From the NCBI GenBank assembly GCA_028622995.1, contig JAJQJQ010000005.1, positions 5,704,001-5,768,000 of the forward strand: a stretch of DNA of 64,000 nt, read 5' to 3'. The stretch is from Panagrolaimus kolymaensis. Its lineage: Eukaryota > Nematoda > Chromadorea > Rhabditida > Panagrolaimidae. A model generated the notes under the pieces. The model did no database searches and had not been told where the DNA came from. It saw only the letters and a program-made list of their open reading frames with translations. Positions 39,086 through 51,179 of this stretch are shown piece by piece. A program made the translations under genes and the position numbers. Position 1 is the first letter of the stretch. The number at the start of each line of letters is the position of its first letter.

Positions 39086-41069
39086 TTATTCAGTTTTCGT
39101 TAAGAATCTATTAAATAAAAGTTCTTTTGGAATTCCATCAATATTCATTCCATCAAATGTTGACATCATTAAATGAAGATCGCTTTCAGCTGACCAAACT
39201 TTCTAAAAAAAAAGTGTTTTTTATTTCGAGAGCCATTTTCCTTAGATCGTATTAGTTTATTAAAGTGGCATTTAAAAGGAAACATTTCCGCGCTAACAAA
39301 AATTTACATGTGACTTTGACATATTTTTTTTTGTCTGAAACCTTCACGTTCCTCGTGTTGACTAATTTTGTCTTTTGGGACATCGGAAATGCCCTATTTT
39401 GGAACATTATTATTTTAAAACAAAATGTTGTCATTGCAAGTTTGCAAATTATTTTTGTTTTGTTTTCATTTTGAAGCCGTCTTATTCTATTTTCATTGCA
39501 AATTTCAAAACACACTTTCACACAAAATATTATCTTAAAAGTGTAAATATGTACCCATATAATCTCGTTATCTGCATTTTTTTTAAAACTTTTTATTGTG
39601 TTTTGTATTAACGTTATTAAACTCACGGTAACTCTTTGCATAATTTCCATTAAATGTGCATATCTTTGAATTCTTTCTATATCACTCTTATCGGGAAATT
39701 TTGCTATTTGATATTCATATAATGCAGCAAACAGCTTTTCTTTATAATTTTTGCAAATTATATGACCTTCATTTGAAATGGATTCAGAGAATTGAAATAA
39801 CATTATAGTCATAACAAGGGCAACTTCTTCCTCATCGGGGTTTACTTCAAAAAATGGTTGAATTAAATGAGTATAATAAATATCGATAATTTTTCTCAAT
39901 AATTCTGATATCCTAAAAATTAATTATTTTGCCTTCTTTGATATTCCCGAAAAAGTTACACTTGCGATTCGAACATTTCTGGGCTCACATAGCCGCCATT
40001 ACTTGCAGGAACTCGATTAAAACTAAGATTGTCTTTAGCCATATAATATAAAAACATGGGAACTGAGATGTTAGCAAAATTTAATTGAAATAAATACTCT
40101 TGATCTTGACATGAAAGCATTCGAAATTGTGGAATGCCTTTTGCCCAATCTGCAACAACTACAAAAATTTGAAACCAGCCAAGAGCCATATCAGCTTTAT
40201 GTGCTGGTCGTTGGCATGTCCAATTCACTTTAACCCTTGGGAAAACACGTTCAGGATGTTTTAGACCTTCTGAGAGACTAACATGCCTTCCAATGGGCAA
40301 TTTTCGAATTTCTTCAAACCCAAGATTTTCATATTTAGGATCATATGCTTCGATGGTGGATCGAGTCATTAATTTTAAAAAATTTATTAGCGTGTCCGAG
40401 GAAGATGATGTGCTGAACACGCGAGGACTCGGAAGTGGACATAATGGGCTATTAATAGGTGATTGAATAACACTCGCAGGTTTTGAATATGAATGTGATT
40501 CTCGAAAAGAGTCTTCTGACATTCCTGCTTCTAAGCATTTTTCAAAGCGACAATGTCGACATTTATTACGATTTGCTAAAAAAGACTTTACATTTAATAT
40601 TCAACAAAAACTAATTTTATTCTTTACTTTTTCTAATGGCGCATCGACCAGCATCTTTACATTCATATCGCTTCTTTTCAAATATTGTCCTCCGGAAAAA
40701 AGCTTTGCATCCATAACCTTTAAAAAATGTAATGAAAAATTTATCAACTAGCTATCTAATTCCATTAGAGTTCTTTGGGTGTAATTTATAACTGCAAAAA
40801 AATGAGACTGGAAGTAACGTTCTCAATGAACCTTTTTTTATTGGTTTTTAACTAAAAAGGCTTTTTTTTTGGACTACTAGTGGAAGGAGGTTAAAGTCCA
40901 TGGAAACAATTGGAAGAGTGTATTACAAAAATGAAACAAATATTAGTACGGAATCTATAGTTTCATAGTTTCACAAAAATAAAAACTTACAAGCTACAAC
41001 ACCATAATGTCGATTAACATCTTTGTCATCGCCACAAATTTCACATTCTTTTAATTGTTTCGAATCCAT
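39086..41069 (-). CDS. Nuclear hormone receptor (complete)
   Basis: Exons 40991-41069, 40628-40717, 39960-40575, 39627-39912 and 39086-39202 encode 395 residues. The DNA-binding domain starts almost at the N terminus. Finger 1 is C-x2-C-x13-C-x2-C with P-box CYGCKAFFRR, and finger 2 is C-x5-C-x9-C-x2-C (CKDAGRC ... CRHCRFEKC). A serine/proline-rich hinge (about 75-110) and a helical ligand-binding domain (about 140-395) follow, with ALGWFQIFVVVADWAKGIPQF as the helix 3-5 signature and an FPDKSDIERIQRYAHLM helix. The P-box lies between conserved and nematode-expanded classes, so no orthologue is named. The donor at 39959 was chosen by phase over an adjacent GTGTAA. Confidence 0.92.
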
Positions 41070-42035
41070 CTTTCCTCTTTTTTTTCCCCACAACTGCACT
41101 ATTGAACTTTTAAAAAGAGTGAAAAAAGACTCACAGTTAGTTTCTTCCAATGAAAAATATAATAATCAATACTTGGCAAACATGCGCTGCCTCATCAAAA
41201 ATAAAAGAACCTATCGACCAAAGAGGGAGCGTGGCTGATCAATCGATCTCTTTTTTTATTTTTTACTTTTAATTTTGACGTGTTTCAAGTGTAACAACCT
41301 ACAAAACATATGCATGCATGTGTAATTTTTTTGACAAATTGACTTTTTAAAAATCAAGTGTGACATCCCAAAGTTGATCAGTTGTGTGGGCTCAAAAAAG
41401 TTAATGATAATTAAAACGAGAGTAAAAGTTCAATTTATGTGATTTGTTTGAGAAATCAGACAAAGTTCAATTCAAACAATTTCACATGATTTCCATGTCT
41501 ATCTAACATTCTTGTTTTTTGTTTATTTATTTATTCTCATGGACTTTTGAGTTTTAAAATAGAAAAAAGTAAAGTATGCAAACGTATGAACTTAAATTGA
41601 AGAAGAATTTTTCTCAAGTCAAAAAAATGTTTAAAGATTCGAAAAATTATTTGTTCACCATGTGGAAGGTTCACATTCTTTGATTTTTTCAATAAAAGGA
41701 TTTTTTAATTTTAATTTGCAACGAAACCCTTTTGGATTAAAAAAATGCAAGGATGAATGCAAGAAATAAGAAGGGTCGTCGTAGCTAAAATTAATCTTCC
41801 GAAATTAATATAAATTATGGAAGTGGTATTTTTTTTACTTAAGTATTATGTCTTTTTTTTATATCTACTTTGTCAGATGAACTGTAGTATTTCGCTTCAG
41901 ATGAAATCGATTTTATTAACATTATCTAAGAGAGAAAACATGGCATCCCAGTGTGATTGGAATCAAGCAGAAAAACTTGTAAAGCTTTTTAAGCCCAATC
42001 AATTATTTTGAAATTTAGGTTAAGTTTTTTTCTAA
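41070..42035. other. Spacer upstream of the nuclear receptor
   Basis: About 970 bp of A/T-rich DNA holding the likely promoter of the minus-strand receptor. No coding exon is seen; the frame at 41817-42011 is weak. Confidence 0.5.
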
Positions 42036-42408
42036 CAAGGGAACGGTCAGACATGTAAGTGAGATTTCGATATTTTGTTTAGCCCAAAATATTATTTAGC
42101 ATATTTTATAACATATCCCAAAATCTTAGCGGCGAATGGAAAGATGGTCTAAAGTTACAAGTCCGCAAAGTTTCAAATGATCAACAGGGAAACCCTATGA
42201 GTCAAAAAGGTCTTACGGGGAAACCCTATGAGTCAAAAAGGTCCAATAGGGTTTCCCAGTTGATCATTTGAAACTTTGAGGACTTGTAACTTTAGACCAT
42301 CTTTCCATTCGCCGCTAAGATTTTGGGATATGTTATAAAATATGCTAAATAATATTCTGGGCTAAACAAAATATCGAAATCACACTTACATGCCTGACCG
42401 TTCCCTTG
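42036..42408. mobile_element. Foldback element with TAA target duplication
   Basis: A 373-bp palindrome. The arms start CAAGGGAACGGTCAG, are nearly identical over about 160 bp, and are flanked by TAA on both sides (42033-42035, 42409-42411). A 3-bp TAA/TWA duplication suggests mobilisation by a PIF/Harbinger-type transposase, although the superfamily is inferred from the duplication only. The centre has a 26-bp direct repeat (42187-42212 and 42218-42243). No protein is encoded. Confidence 0.75.
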
Positions 42409-43517
42409 TAAGAACAAATTATCTTATATTTTAAATATAATGCAAGATTTGTTTTCTTTTTTTCTTTTTTGTTTAATGCTGCAAAAAATTCTTTTTTCAA
42501 ATTTGTTTATTTGAATTAATATTTTTTGACACATCATCCTTTCTTTTTCTGCTGTTGTTGCGACTCTAGAGCGAATGCATAAACAGCAGCATAAGAATGA
42601 GTAAAAACTCCATTTAGAATTTATTTATTGCTCATTTATAAGTGGCTCATTATTAAAAGAAAAATCAAACTTGTTTCTTTCTTTTTTCTTCGTCATTCTT
42701 TTCTTATAGTCTTTGACTTTTTAAAAACTAAACTTTTTTTAGAGCTCCTTTTTATTGTTTAAATTTTTCGGACATATTTTTTTGACATATTTTTTTCATC
42801 GTCTTTGAAAGTTTAAAGTTGTAAAATATGTTTTTAAGTTTTAACAAATTTATAAAAAATGGCAGCTAATCATTACCTCCTCTAATCTCATCTTCATGTG
42901 TCTCATTATGTCTACCATTAAAGCATTCAAAATTGTTTTGCGAGTGTTGTAAATTAGCAAAAATTTAGTTTTGAAAAAAAAAAGAATTTTTACATGTCTT
43001 TTGTTTAACCAAACAATCGTCATCCATTCTTTTTCGCTGTTTTATTTTCTCTTCATTTTTTTTAAAACTATCAATATTTGAAAAGAGAGAAGTATGTAGA
43101 AAAAAAAGTTGAAAAGCTTTATTCTTCATTGAGGGCTTCTCAAATTACACTTTTTTCTTTTTCAAAAATCTCTATTTTCTTTGTAACAAAGTTTTTTTAA
43201 CAACAACAAATGCTTCAAAAATTAAAAATGTCTTAAAAATTTCCATCCGGTTTTTTTTGCGCAGATTAAAACCCATCTTTCATTAGCCATTCTCTCTTGG
43301 TATATTACTTCTTTTTCTTCTCACACTTTTGACAGATTTTTTTTCAAAAGTTATAAACTCGAAAAGGTGCATGAAAGATTTATGCAACCACTTGAAATAC
43401 GAGTCGAATATCTGACGTGAATATGTGTATTATATTTTTTGTTCCAAAATAAGCGCGCTACTTTGAAACAATTTTCGTTGAGTATTTTTTAGCGTTTTTT
43501 TAAACGGAAAAAATCAA
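42409..43517. other. Spacer upstream of the membrane-protein pair
   Basis: T-rich DNA without a credible gene. Confidence 0.5.
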
Positions 43518-44064
43518 ATGGTATCAGTACGATCCGCAACATGGACGGTAGTTTTAATCGAATTAGTTTTATCCACTGCAATGCTTATTGCTTCTCTTGC
43601 TGTTGCATCAGCTCAAGCTCAATCAGTTAATATAGACAACATTCCTCAAAAACCTAGGTAAACTAATTAATGTTTGTATAAATACTAATACTTTATTATT
43701 TCTTTTTTCTTCAGCTTTTCTGTAATTGCGACATGTTTAATTAGTTTTTGTTTAATGGCGTCAGCAATATTTGCTATGTTCGGGTTATCTGGAAATCAAA
43801 GCGGGTTTTTAATTCCACATATCTTTTTTTCTGTAAGTCTGACGACTATTTGGAATTTATAAAAATTGTAAAAACTTGGGAAAATTTCAGATTGTAGTTT
43901 GTATATTTCATGCCACTCTTTCGTCCATTTGGTTAACTTCATGGACCCAATTATCAACGATTGATGGAGATTGGTTAATAACTTTTTCGGGTGCTTTATT
44001 ATTTCAAGCTTGCTTTTTAACTGCTATATATTTGGAAATTCGATGCTATAGATATACGACTTGA
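43518..44064 (+). CDS. Small four-helix membrane protein A (family unknown)
   Basis: Exons 43518-43657, 43715-43832 and 43891-44064 encode 143 residues. Four hydrophobic segments are visible: about 10-33, 48-66, 78-98 and 110-135. Short loops contain NQSG and a Trp-rich turn (SSIWLTSWTQ). It is likely a tetraspan membrane protein. The next gene downstream (44695-45335) shares the three-exon plan, including a second exon of exactly 118 bp in the same phase that ends at the same point of the third helix, so the two are probably tandem duplicates. I do not recognise a named family and give no function. Confidence 0.75.
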
Positions 44065-44389
44065 AGAATATTCCTTCAATGTCAAATTGAGCAAAATACA
44101 AATTGCATCGGCTTAATTATACCTCACGCTTTTTAATGGATATAGCTTGATGATTAAAATCTTACAACAGAAATAATGGGAAGAGATTTACGGTAACCAT
44201 GGTGAAACACGTTTGAGAGGCATCGAAACAAAGTAAGAAATTTGCCTCCTAATGAAATTATTTCATGAGCGTTTCACATCTCTTGATCTACACTTAATTG
44301 AATACTAATCAAAAATCATAAAATGTAAGTGGATATCTTAAAAAAGGTTTCTGATATGTATTTTCAAACATAAAAGTTTGTTTTAGTGC

Positions 44390-44500
44390 AATGAGCTTTG
44401 GCCTATGGCTCTATCGTCGGCCTTACAATTAGAGGAATGGCAGGCGGTGCTCCTACTCAATCGCTCGCTCCTCTTTGTGGTCGATGTTCTCAATTTTCTG
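44390..44500 (+). other. GC-rich island, possible structured RNA
   Basis: Between the two tetraspan genes about 90 bp stand out as roughly half G+C in a background near one quarter. They start AGCTTTGGCCTATGGC, with a GGCC/GGCC short stem, a GAGGAATGGC/GCTCCT arm and a U-rich AATTTTCTG stretch afterwards that is loosely Sm-site-like. A weak coding reading exists (start at 44404) but turns into Phe/Leu runs. The nature is unknown. Confidence 0.25.
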
Positions 44501-44694
44501 TTTCATTTTTTTATTTTTCTCGTTTTGCTTATATTTAGACTTTTTTAGCTTAAAAAGTATCAACTGATCAACTCCGTCCATTTTAAAATTGTTTTATTTT
44601 TTTGCTGCCGCTTTTGTTTTGTTTAATATTGTTGTTAATTTCACTTAATTATTGTATTTTTTTCTTTTGCTCATAGATTATACAAAAAAAAAAT

Positions 44695-45335
44695 ATGGAT
44701 AAATCAGAAGTCATAATTCTTGAAAATGGTGTACAACCTTTAAAAATAAAGAAAAAATTAACCCTTAAAGCACCGGTGTCAGTTTTTGCATTAATTCAAC
44801 TCGTTCTTGCAACCGATCAATTGCTTGAAAGTTCCGTTATTATGCTATTAAATAATAATTCATTCTATCATGAAGAGGCAAGGTAAATAAAGAAAATTAA
44901 ATTTAATTATTTGCTGGAATTTAAAAGAGTCAGAGTTTAAAAAATTTATGCAATATAAAACGTTGTCTTTGATTTTTTATTCATTTAGTTTTTAGATGGG
45001 GAGTTCAAATCATGGCCATCATAACAACCATTTGGCTTCTCTTAACTTTACTTTTAATTATTGGCTTATTTACTTCAAAGCCATGGCTTATTTTTTCACA
45101 TTTTCTTTTTACTGTAAGGCATCGCCTTTATAGCAAATTTATTATTCTATAAAAAAATAATGCATTTTAGATTCTTTTATGCCCTTTAAAAATGACGGTG
45201 TTGATAATTATGTCTCATTCATCAACTAGCTGGTATCCAATTTTTCGAACAACTTTTACTTTAAGCATTTTACTCATTTCTCTACTTTATGAATGGCGAT
45301 GCTTTATTGAAATGAAAGAAAATAGAATTGAATGA
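44695..45335 (+). CDS. Small four-helix membrane protein B (family unknown)
   Basis: Exons 44695-44882, 44996-45113 and 45171-45335 encode 156 residues. A basic cytosolic start (KIKKKLTLK) is followed by hydrophobic segments about 30-50, 68-84, 90-110 and 125-145, ending LLYEWRCFIEMK. Exon number, phases and the 118-bp middle exon match the upstream gene at 43518, so I treat them as tandem paralogues, although residue identity is low. An acceptor (CTCATAG) just before the start may receive a spliced leader. Confidence 0.75.
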
Positions 45336-45560
45336 TTTCCTTGTAAATTGTATAAAAAATATATTTCTTAATACTGGTTTATTACTTGTTTAAATAAAAA
45401 GCCTTGAGCTCACAAAAACATCTGTTAAGCCTTGTAATTAATACTCACAGCAACTGTTTTCGCAATAACAAAATAAAAACGAAAAATTTACAAATGTTTA
45501 AACATTAACTAACGATTTTATAGGCACACATGTTCGTTGAGAGTAAGCATAACCTTTGAT

Positions 45561-46700
45561 TCAGTTGTAACTTATCCTACTGATTCTTTTAGCAGCCTTT
45601 GGAAATAATTTGTAAAAAATTTTAATGAAATAGTTATAATATGGTTTAATAAAATAAATTCGTGTAAGTGAGGCTGCTATAACATATTGAGAAGCAATTA
45701 ATGGCATTACAGATCCACATAAAGCTGCTTTTTGCCATGGACAAAAAAATGAAACACAAAATATTTCTAATGGAATTAAAAGATAAAAAATAATTGATGC
45801 TCCATTTGCTAATAATGCTCTACGAAAGAAACGTAAAAGTTAAAAGGCAATTATGGACACTTGCTTACTTTAAATACATAATATGCCATCTTTGTTTTGA
45901 AGATGCTAAATTTTTTTGAAAATGTCTAAGTCTTTGATAAAAGAAACCGTAAATGAGTAATAAAAATGGCAATGCCAAAATTGCAACAATACCAATACTA
46001 AGAAATAATAATTCAATATAATTTGAATATAACTCATGATAGCCCATTGCAAAAGGATGTATTTTAAAAAATGTTTCAAAGTATGGATGCTCCGAAGCAA
46101 GTATGGAACGAAATAATTCTCCCTCGGGTTGGTCTAAACTAAAACCAACTAAAACGGAAAGGTAAAGATAAACTTTTAGGAAAGTTAAACGAGCTTACTT
46201 ATCGTTGCTGAAAGTAAAGCAATCATTGCAGGAATGAGAACACTATTTAATTTTTTGGGTTTTGAAAAAAATGAAAGCTTATGATCTGAGGTGTATAAAG
46301 ATCCTAATCGATAAAAAAGATGAGTACCCACCGCATGAAAAAGCAATAAAATATTTAATATTACAGAAAAGAACAAAAATGGATTTCCTCCTTCTCCAAC
46401 TTGCCAAAATCCTGTGATGTATGCACCTTTGTATGGAAATAGAAAGACAGGTTGAGCCACAAATAAAGTAAAAGCAAAGGAATAAGCAACTGTCAGCTCA
46501 TAAGCAGTAATAAGCGAATAAACTTTCATTCTTTTTGGTGATTGAGTAAATACAACATACATCAAAGGCCAATAAACCATAGTTGCAAACGAAAAAGTCA
46601 AAGTAAAACCAATTTTATTGATAACATAAAAATTGAATAATTCAAAGTTGTCCAATGTATAATTTGTTGAATCAAATTTTATTAAAAGAATAAACTTCAT
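45561..46700 (-). CDS. Seven-transmembrane chemoreceptor (srh-like)
   Basis: Exons 46199-46700, 45869-46133 and 45561-45819 encode 341 residues with about seven hydrophobic helices. After helix 1 comes TQSPKRMKVYSLI, which corresponds to the TPxxM(K/R)xxK signature of the nematode srh chemoreceptor family, followed by a helix ending QPVFLFPYKGAYITGFW, as in srh members. It is likely an odorant or taste receptor in amphid neurons. I used the ATG at 46700; the frame is open for 34 more codons upstream to an AAACAG acceptor near 46803, without another ATG. The 3' end faces the tetraspan gene. Confidence 0.8.
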
Positions 46701-47331
46701 TCGCGCATTAAGTAATAGGCCGCAGCAACCTCTTCCACTCAGACAAATAATATAAGTTAGAAAACCAACCAAATTTGAAAAAAAATATATACCAAAATGC
46801 ACCTGTTTGTAAATTTGATGACCATTTTTAAGCTAAAGACTTGTAACAGAGATCGGAAAGTGGTAAAGAGAGAAAAATGGGAATTAAGAATTATTAAAAT
46901 TGTCTTTAGAGTTTTACATAGGTAAACTCGAGCGACGACTTCCAAAAAAACCCTTTTAATTTTGATAAGCTTCTATCTTTCATGTGTGGAAAAAATATTG
47001 TGGGCTTTTTAATTTTTTATTTATATAATAAAGAAAAAATTTATGTATTATAAAAATTTTGAAAAAATAGCCTAAAATTTTTTTTATTGGATTGACACGA
47101 ATATAAATTTACATCCAAGTCAATAACGCAGCTAGCGTGTTTCATTTTCATGCCCCGCAAAATTTGCTTATCATTTCTATCGCTTCAAAACCTCAAAATT
47201 ATTGTTGCATGCAAATTACTTTACTCAACACATTTCACGCCATATTATAAACTCAGTCTTTGTTATTATTATTTTTTTTCTTCATTCAGACGTGTTTGAA
47301 TTTCGCTTCTCTTGCTGCTTCAAGTTCCTGA
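46701..47331. other. Divergent promoter interval
   Basis: Separates the chemoreceptor (-) and the single-pass membrane protein (+). A/T-rich with no gene seen. Confidence 0.45.
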
Positions 47332-48328
47332 ATGTCAACAACAAAAATGCATCATTTTTTCAAATGGAGTCCTTATGATGTACATTTTCCTGGAGAAGGT
47401 AAAACAACACCTGAAGACATCCTCGCAATAATTAATGCAATTATAATCATTATTTCTGCATTTATATTATTGCTGGTAATTGGCGTTGTTACTGGTTTGA
47501 TTTGGTATCATTTTAACTTTCGTCCAATGAAATGGCTTCAAATAACTAAAACTATGCATCAAAGATTATCAGGACAAATTTTGAAAGAAGAAAATCTAAA
47601 AGAATTCTGTGAATTGATTGGTGTTTCATCTGATTTCATTCATTTGGATCGAAAAGAACAATGCGCAAGTGCTGAAAATAGTATGTTTCTTACACATATA
47701 AATATGATTCAATAATGTTAATATTTATTTTAGTTTTTGATTTACCTCCTGCTCGTTATGTTGATCCTTTCAAAGCTCCTTCAAATCTTTATGATCAAGC
47801 TGCTGAAAAAGATGATGATTTCAAAACGTTCAAGAATCTTGATAATGATATCTTCCTCAAAAAAGATGATTGTAAGTTATATCTTCTTTTTTTAAAGCGC
47901 TTGTAATTATTCGGTTATGCGTTGACTGTGTTTTTACGGTGCTTGTATGTACCAATTGTTACGTAATTTCGAAAGCAATACTAATTTCTTTTATTGATCA
48001 TTCGTTTTCAGTGAAAGTTGATGGTACTAAACAAACTGCAACTCCTGGAATATCTGCGTCGTCAGCAAGTTCGTTATCCTTTTACTGCCATATTGATTTT
48101 ATGTTTTGTTTTTTAGGACCAAGTCAAAGTGGGATAAAAGGTGATAACGCTCCTCCACAAGAAAAGAAACCTGCAGACGATAAGAAGGTTGTTCCTGATG
48201 AAAAGAAACCCACAGAGGAAAAGAAAGTTGCTGCAGACGAAAAGAAAGTTGCTACCGAAGAAAAGAAACCCGCAGAGAATAAGAAAGCTGATCCAGAGGA
48301 AAAGAAGTCGCTGCAATTTGCACCTTAA
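47332..48328 (+). CDS. Single-pass membrane protein with KEKE-type repeat tail
   Basis: Exons 47332-47680, 47734-47871, 48012-48068 and 48117-48328 encode 251 residues. One strong transmembrane helix (about 31-57) follows a short N-terminal part, and an HFNFRPMKWLQITKTM basic stretch sits just inside. The middle is polar (FDLPPARYVDPFKAP). The last 60 residues are imperfect repeats of a lysine/glutamate unit, such as PEEKKxAxDEKK. No known domain is recognised; KEKE tails often bind other proteins or microtubules, but that is inference. The stop is only 99 bp before the ATG of the DEP gene, a spacing typical of nematode operons. Confidence 0.75.
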
Positions 48329-48405
48329 TTGTTTTGAATTGATGTTCATGATTTGATTTGATAGAATTTTTTTCATTTTATTATTGCTCTTTTCGTTCAC
48401 ATCCT

Positions 48406-48411
48406 AATAAA
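48406..48411 (+). terminator. Poly(A) signal of the KEKE membrane-protein gene
   Basis: AATAAA lies 78 bp after the stop at 48328 and only 16 bp before the next gene's ATG, so the two transcription units are nearly fused. Confidence 0.5.
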
Positions 48412-48427
48412 GAACCCGAATCAAATT

Positions 48428-49282
48428 ATGAATAAATCAAATGTTTTTTCTCCAAGTCAAGCTTCGATATCTTCATTATTTTCTCCTGGTCAAAAAACTT
48501 TTGCAACTCAAAGGGTATTTTGTTTTGTTTTTTGTATGAAATATTTTATTGAATAAATTACTTTTTTAGTGGAATATAATTTTGTCTGTTTTTTATGAGC
48601 AAATGCCTTTAACCCGGCATTGGCGTTTACTTTGGCCACATGATAATTCATTTTCTGGTCGTGAAGCGGTTGATTTTTTGCTTATTGTACTACCAAAGCT
48701 ATGCATTGGAAAGAATATTTCTCGAATAACATGCTTTCGGCTTCTCGAGAAATTTATGAGATTAGGCTTCATCTACAATGTTCGAACTCCAAAGGATTTA
48801 GAATTCATTGATAACAATATCACAATATTTCGATTTAATGCAATAAGAATTGAATACGAAATCAACAAAACTTCTGAATCGACTTTGAATGGTTCAAATG
48901 GGTACTTTTTTTCTAAATATATTTATCTCTTTCTTACTTTTATGCTGCTTCCTTTTTCAGATCTCCATCACCAATTCGTCGAAGTCAAACATCATTAGAT
49001 GCTGATCCATGTTTCGCTCAATCTGAAAATGTCTTTCAACATTCATCTGGAAATAATACATCATCTGCATCGTTTTTTACAAAATCAAAGAATCAACTTT
49101 ATTCTTCATTTCGCAAACTCAAACGTACAAATGCTCCGGTCTTTCATTTTCCACCACCTCCAAAATCGCCACCACCGCCTTCATTTCAATCTTACTCATC
49201 AAACAATCAACAAAGACGTCAATTTCATTTCAATTCATCTCAACCAATGCAACCTAAATTTCACCGTCCGTCATATATTTAA
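48428..49282 (+). CDS. DEP-domain protein, LET-99/TOE-2-like
   Basis: Exons 48428-48514, 48570-48901 and 48961-49282 encode 246 residues. A DEP domain occupies about 30-125, with the pattern of the nematode LET-99/TOE-2 and vertebrate DEPDC1 group: W at its start, FYEQMPLTRHWRLLWPHDN, FSGREAVDFLL, KNISRITCFRLLEKFM and KDLEFIDNN. The tail is serine-rich with a proline cluster (FHFPPPPKSPPPP) that could bind SH3 or WW partners. In C. elegans these proteins act at the cell cortex in spindle positioning and asymmetric division. This member is much shorter than LET-99. The first exon lacks an acceptor just upstream of its ATG, so an alternative start cannot be excluded. Confidence 0.8.
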
Positions 49283-49505
49283 TTCGTTTTATGTTTCTTA
49301 TGTATTTTATCTTTATTTATAAATGTTATTATTATTGTTATTACAGGATTTATTATACTATTAAATAAATTTATTCTTTATAAAAATGATACACAAAATA
49401 AAAAACAACAAAACAAAAAACACAGGGATACATTAACATTGCGTCTACGATTAAGCAGAAATATTGCCATTTATAATCCTAAGATTGAAACTTCAGATAA
49501 TGAAA

Positions 49506-50708
49506 TCAAAGAGAGCTGTGTCCAGTAACACCATAAACATATTTGTAGTACATTCCATTCATTTGTTCCAAGAAAATGAAAGTGATGACTGTATGAGGAC
49601 CAAGTCTGAAAAGTAATGATGATTAATATATCAATCATAAAAATAAAAATCAAACCTCATGTAATATGGTGTAAAGCCTTTCCATAAAGCAAAGAAACCT
49701 TCATTTTTGACAACTCTGGAGAGAACATCGAAAGCACCTAAAAGTAAAAGATAGAAATTAGACAAGGATCGAACATTTTCAAAGGCACCTTTGTATTCTG
49801 GTTTTCCATCAATAATTTGCATATTTTGAATTCGAGTTTTAACGATGTCGACAGGCATACTTGCAATAGTTGTAGCTAAACCACTGATCATAGAGCTTAA
49901 GAAATGACAGAAAATACCATCTTTAATATATCCAGATGTTAAAATAGCTTGTTTTGCTTGAGAATAAGTAGCAAGCTGAGTAGCATTAACAACCATAGCA
50001 CGACCAACAGTAGGAGCACAGCCCTAAAAATGACTATAAAGTTAAAAAAAAATAAAGTAAAACGCTTACTCTCCATAAAGTTGTTACACCTTCTTCTTTA
50101 AAAATACGATAGATTGCATCCAATACGTTCTTGTAATTTCGACGTTGTTCAGCTGGAAGTCTTCCATCACCCGTCATTCTTATTAAAGCTACTTCCGTTG
50201 GATTACCAACAAACGAACCAATTGCACCTAAAAGTGGTTGTATTATTGAAGATACTGAAGAAAGAATAACTCACCAGCAGTCATTCCAAGGCCAGCTTTC
50301 ATGGCAAAAGATGGTGATTCACCAGGTTTACTGAATTTTTCAAAAAGCCATGTATAAACTCCCAATCTTGTTGTTGTGTAACTTGCTTGTCGTGCAAGTC
50401 CAGCAGATAAACCATTATAAACAGCAAAGGGACCTTCATTTGCGATGATACTTCTTAAAGCATGAAAACTTGAACGATATTCTTTCTTTCCAGTTGTTCC
50501 ACTAAGTTGCATACGATTCTTCACTAAATCCAAAGGTTGTACGAACATTGTTGCACCCATTCTGAAATCAAATGATGGTTTATTATTTGTCTTTAAAATA
50601 ATGAATACCTTACCCAGCAAGACCACCAAAAGCAAATTTGACTCCATTAGGGATTGACGGGGTTTTCGTCTTTTCAAGAGTTGTCATAACTTTTTCTGTT
50701 GTAGTCAT
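49506..50708 (-). CDS. misc-1: Mitochondrial 2-oxoglutarate/malate carrier (MISC-1/SLC25A11)
   Basis: Exons 50614-50708, 50275-50561, 50070-50227, 49789-50023, 49656-49737 and 49506-49605 encode 318 residues. Three carrier repeats are visible with signature motifs: FVQPLDLVKNRMQL, GNPTEVALIRMTGDG and SMPVDIVKTRIQNM. The sequence follows the oxoglutarate carrier closely (ANEGPFAVYNGLSAGLARQA and GCAPTVGRAMVVNATQLATY). It exchanges 2-oxoglutarate for malate across the inner mitochondrial membrane; in C. elegans MISC-1 also affects mitochondrial shape and apoptosis. The length matches the family. The orthologue name is given because the match is close and continuous. Confidence 0.93.
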
Positions 50709-51179
50709 TTTTGTTGAGATTTAGCTAAAAATGAATAAATTATTAAGCAAGAATTTAACAAACGTGACAAAAACGAAAGGCAAACACGGATTTAAAATGA
50801 AAGTATTAAGCGATGGGATTTGGATGTTTTTGTTTTATTTAAAGCCGTTCAGATCAAAATGTGTAATCTTTTTTGGATCTCTTTTTTAAGAAGCTTCAAA
50901 GTACACTATAATGAAAGTTATTTTAATATATTTTTGGCTCTTTGAAGCACAATGAAAAAATATTTTGAACAAAACTTTGATGTTTTTTTGGTAAAAATTT
51001 TCACAAATGTTTTTTTGCGGGTTTGAAACTGTTTACGGGCTCGTTAATGCATTTTGCATGCAAACTTCTCGAATCGCGTGTCGCGATATTTTTGTTTTTG
51101 TTCAAACCAAACTTTTTTTTCTAATCTCTTCCTCAACGTTATTTATTTTTGATCTTTGTTCTGAAATTCAACTTTAATC
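50709..51179. promoter_or_regulatory. Divergent promoter between carrier and DJ-1
   Basis: A 471-bp interval separates two head-to-head housekeeping genes, so it must hold both promoters. No specific element can be named with confidence. Confidence 0.5.

Noticed and set aside
44404..44550. Possible short protein starting in the GC-rich island
   Set aside because: After about 28 codons it becomes Phe/Leu runs from a T-rich tract and has no homologue I recognise; an RNA or chance island is as likely.
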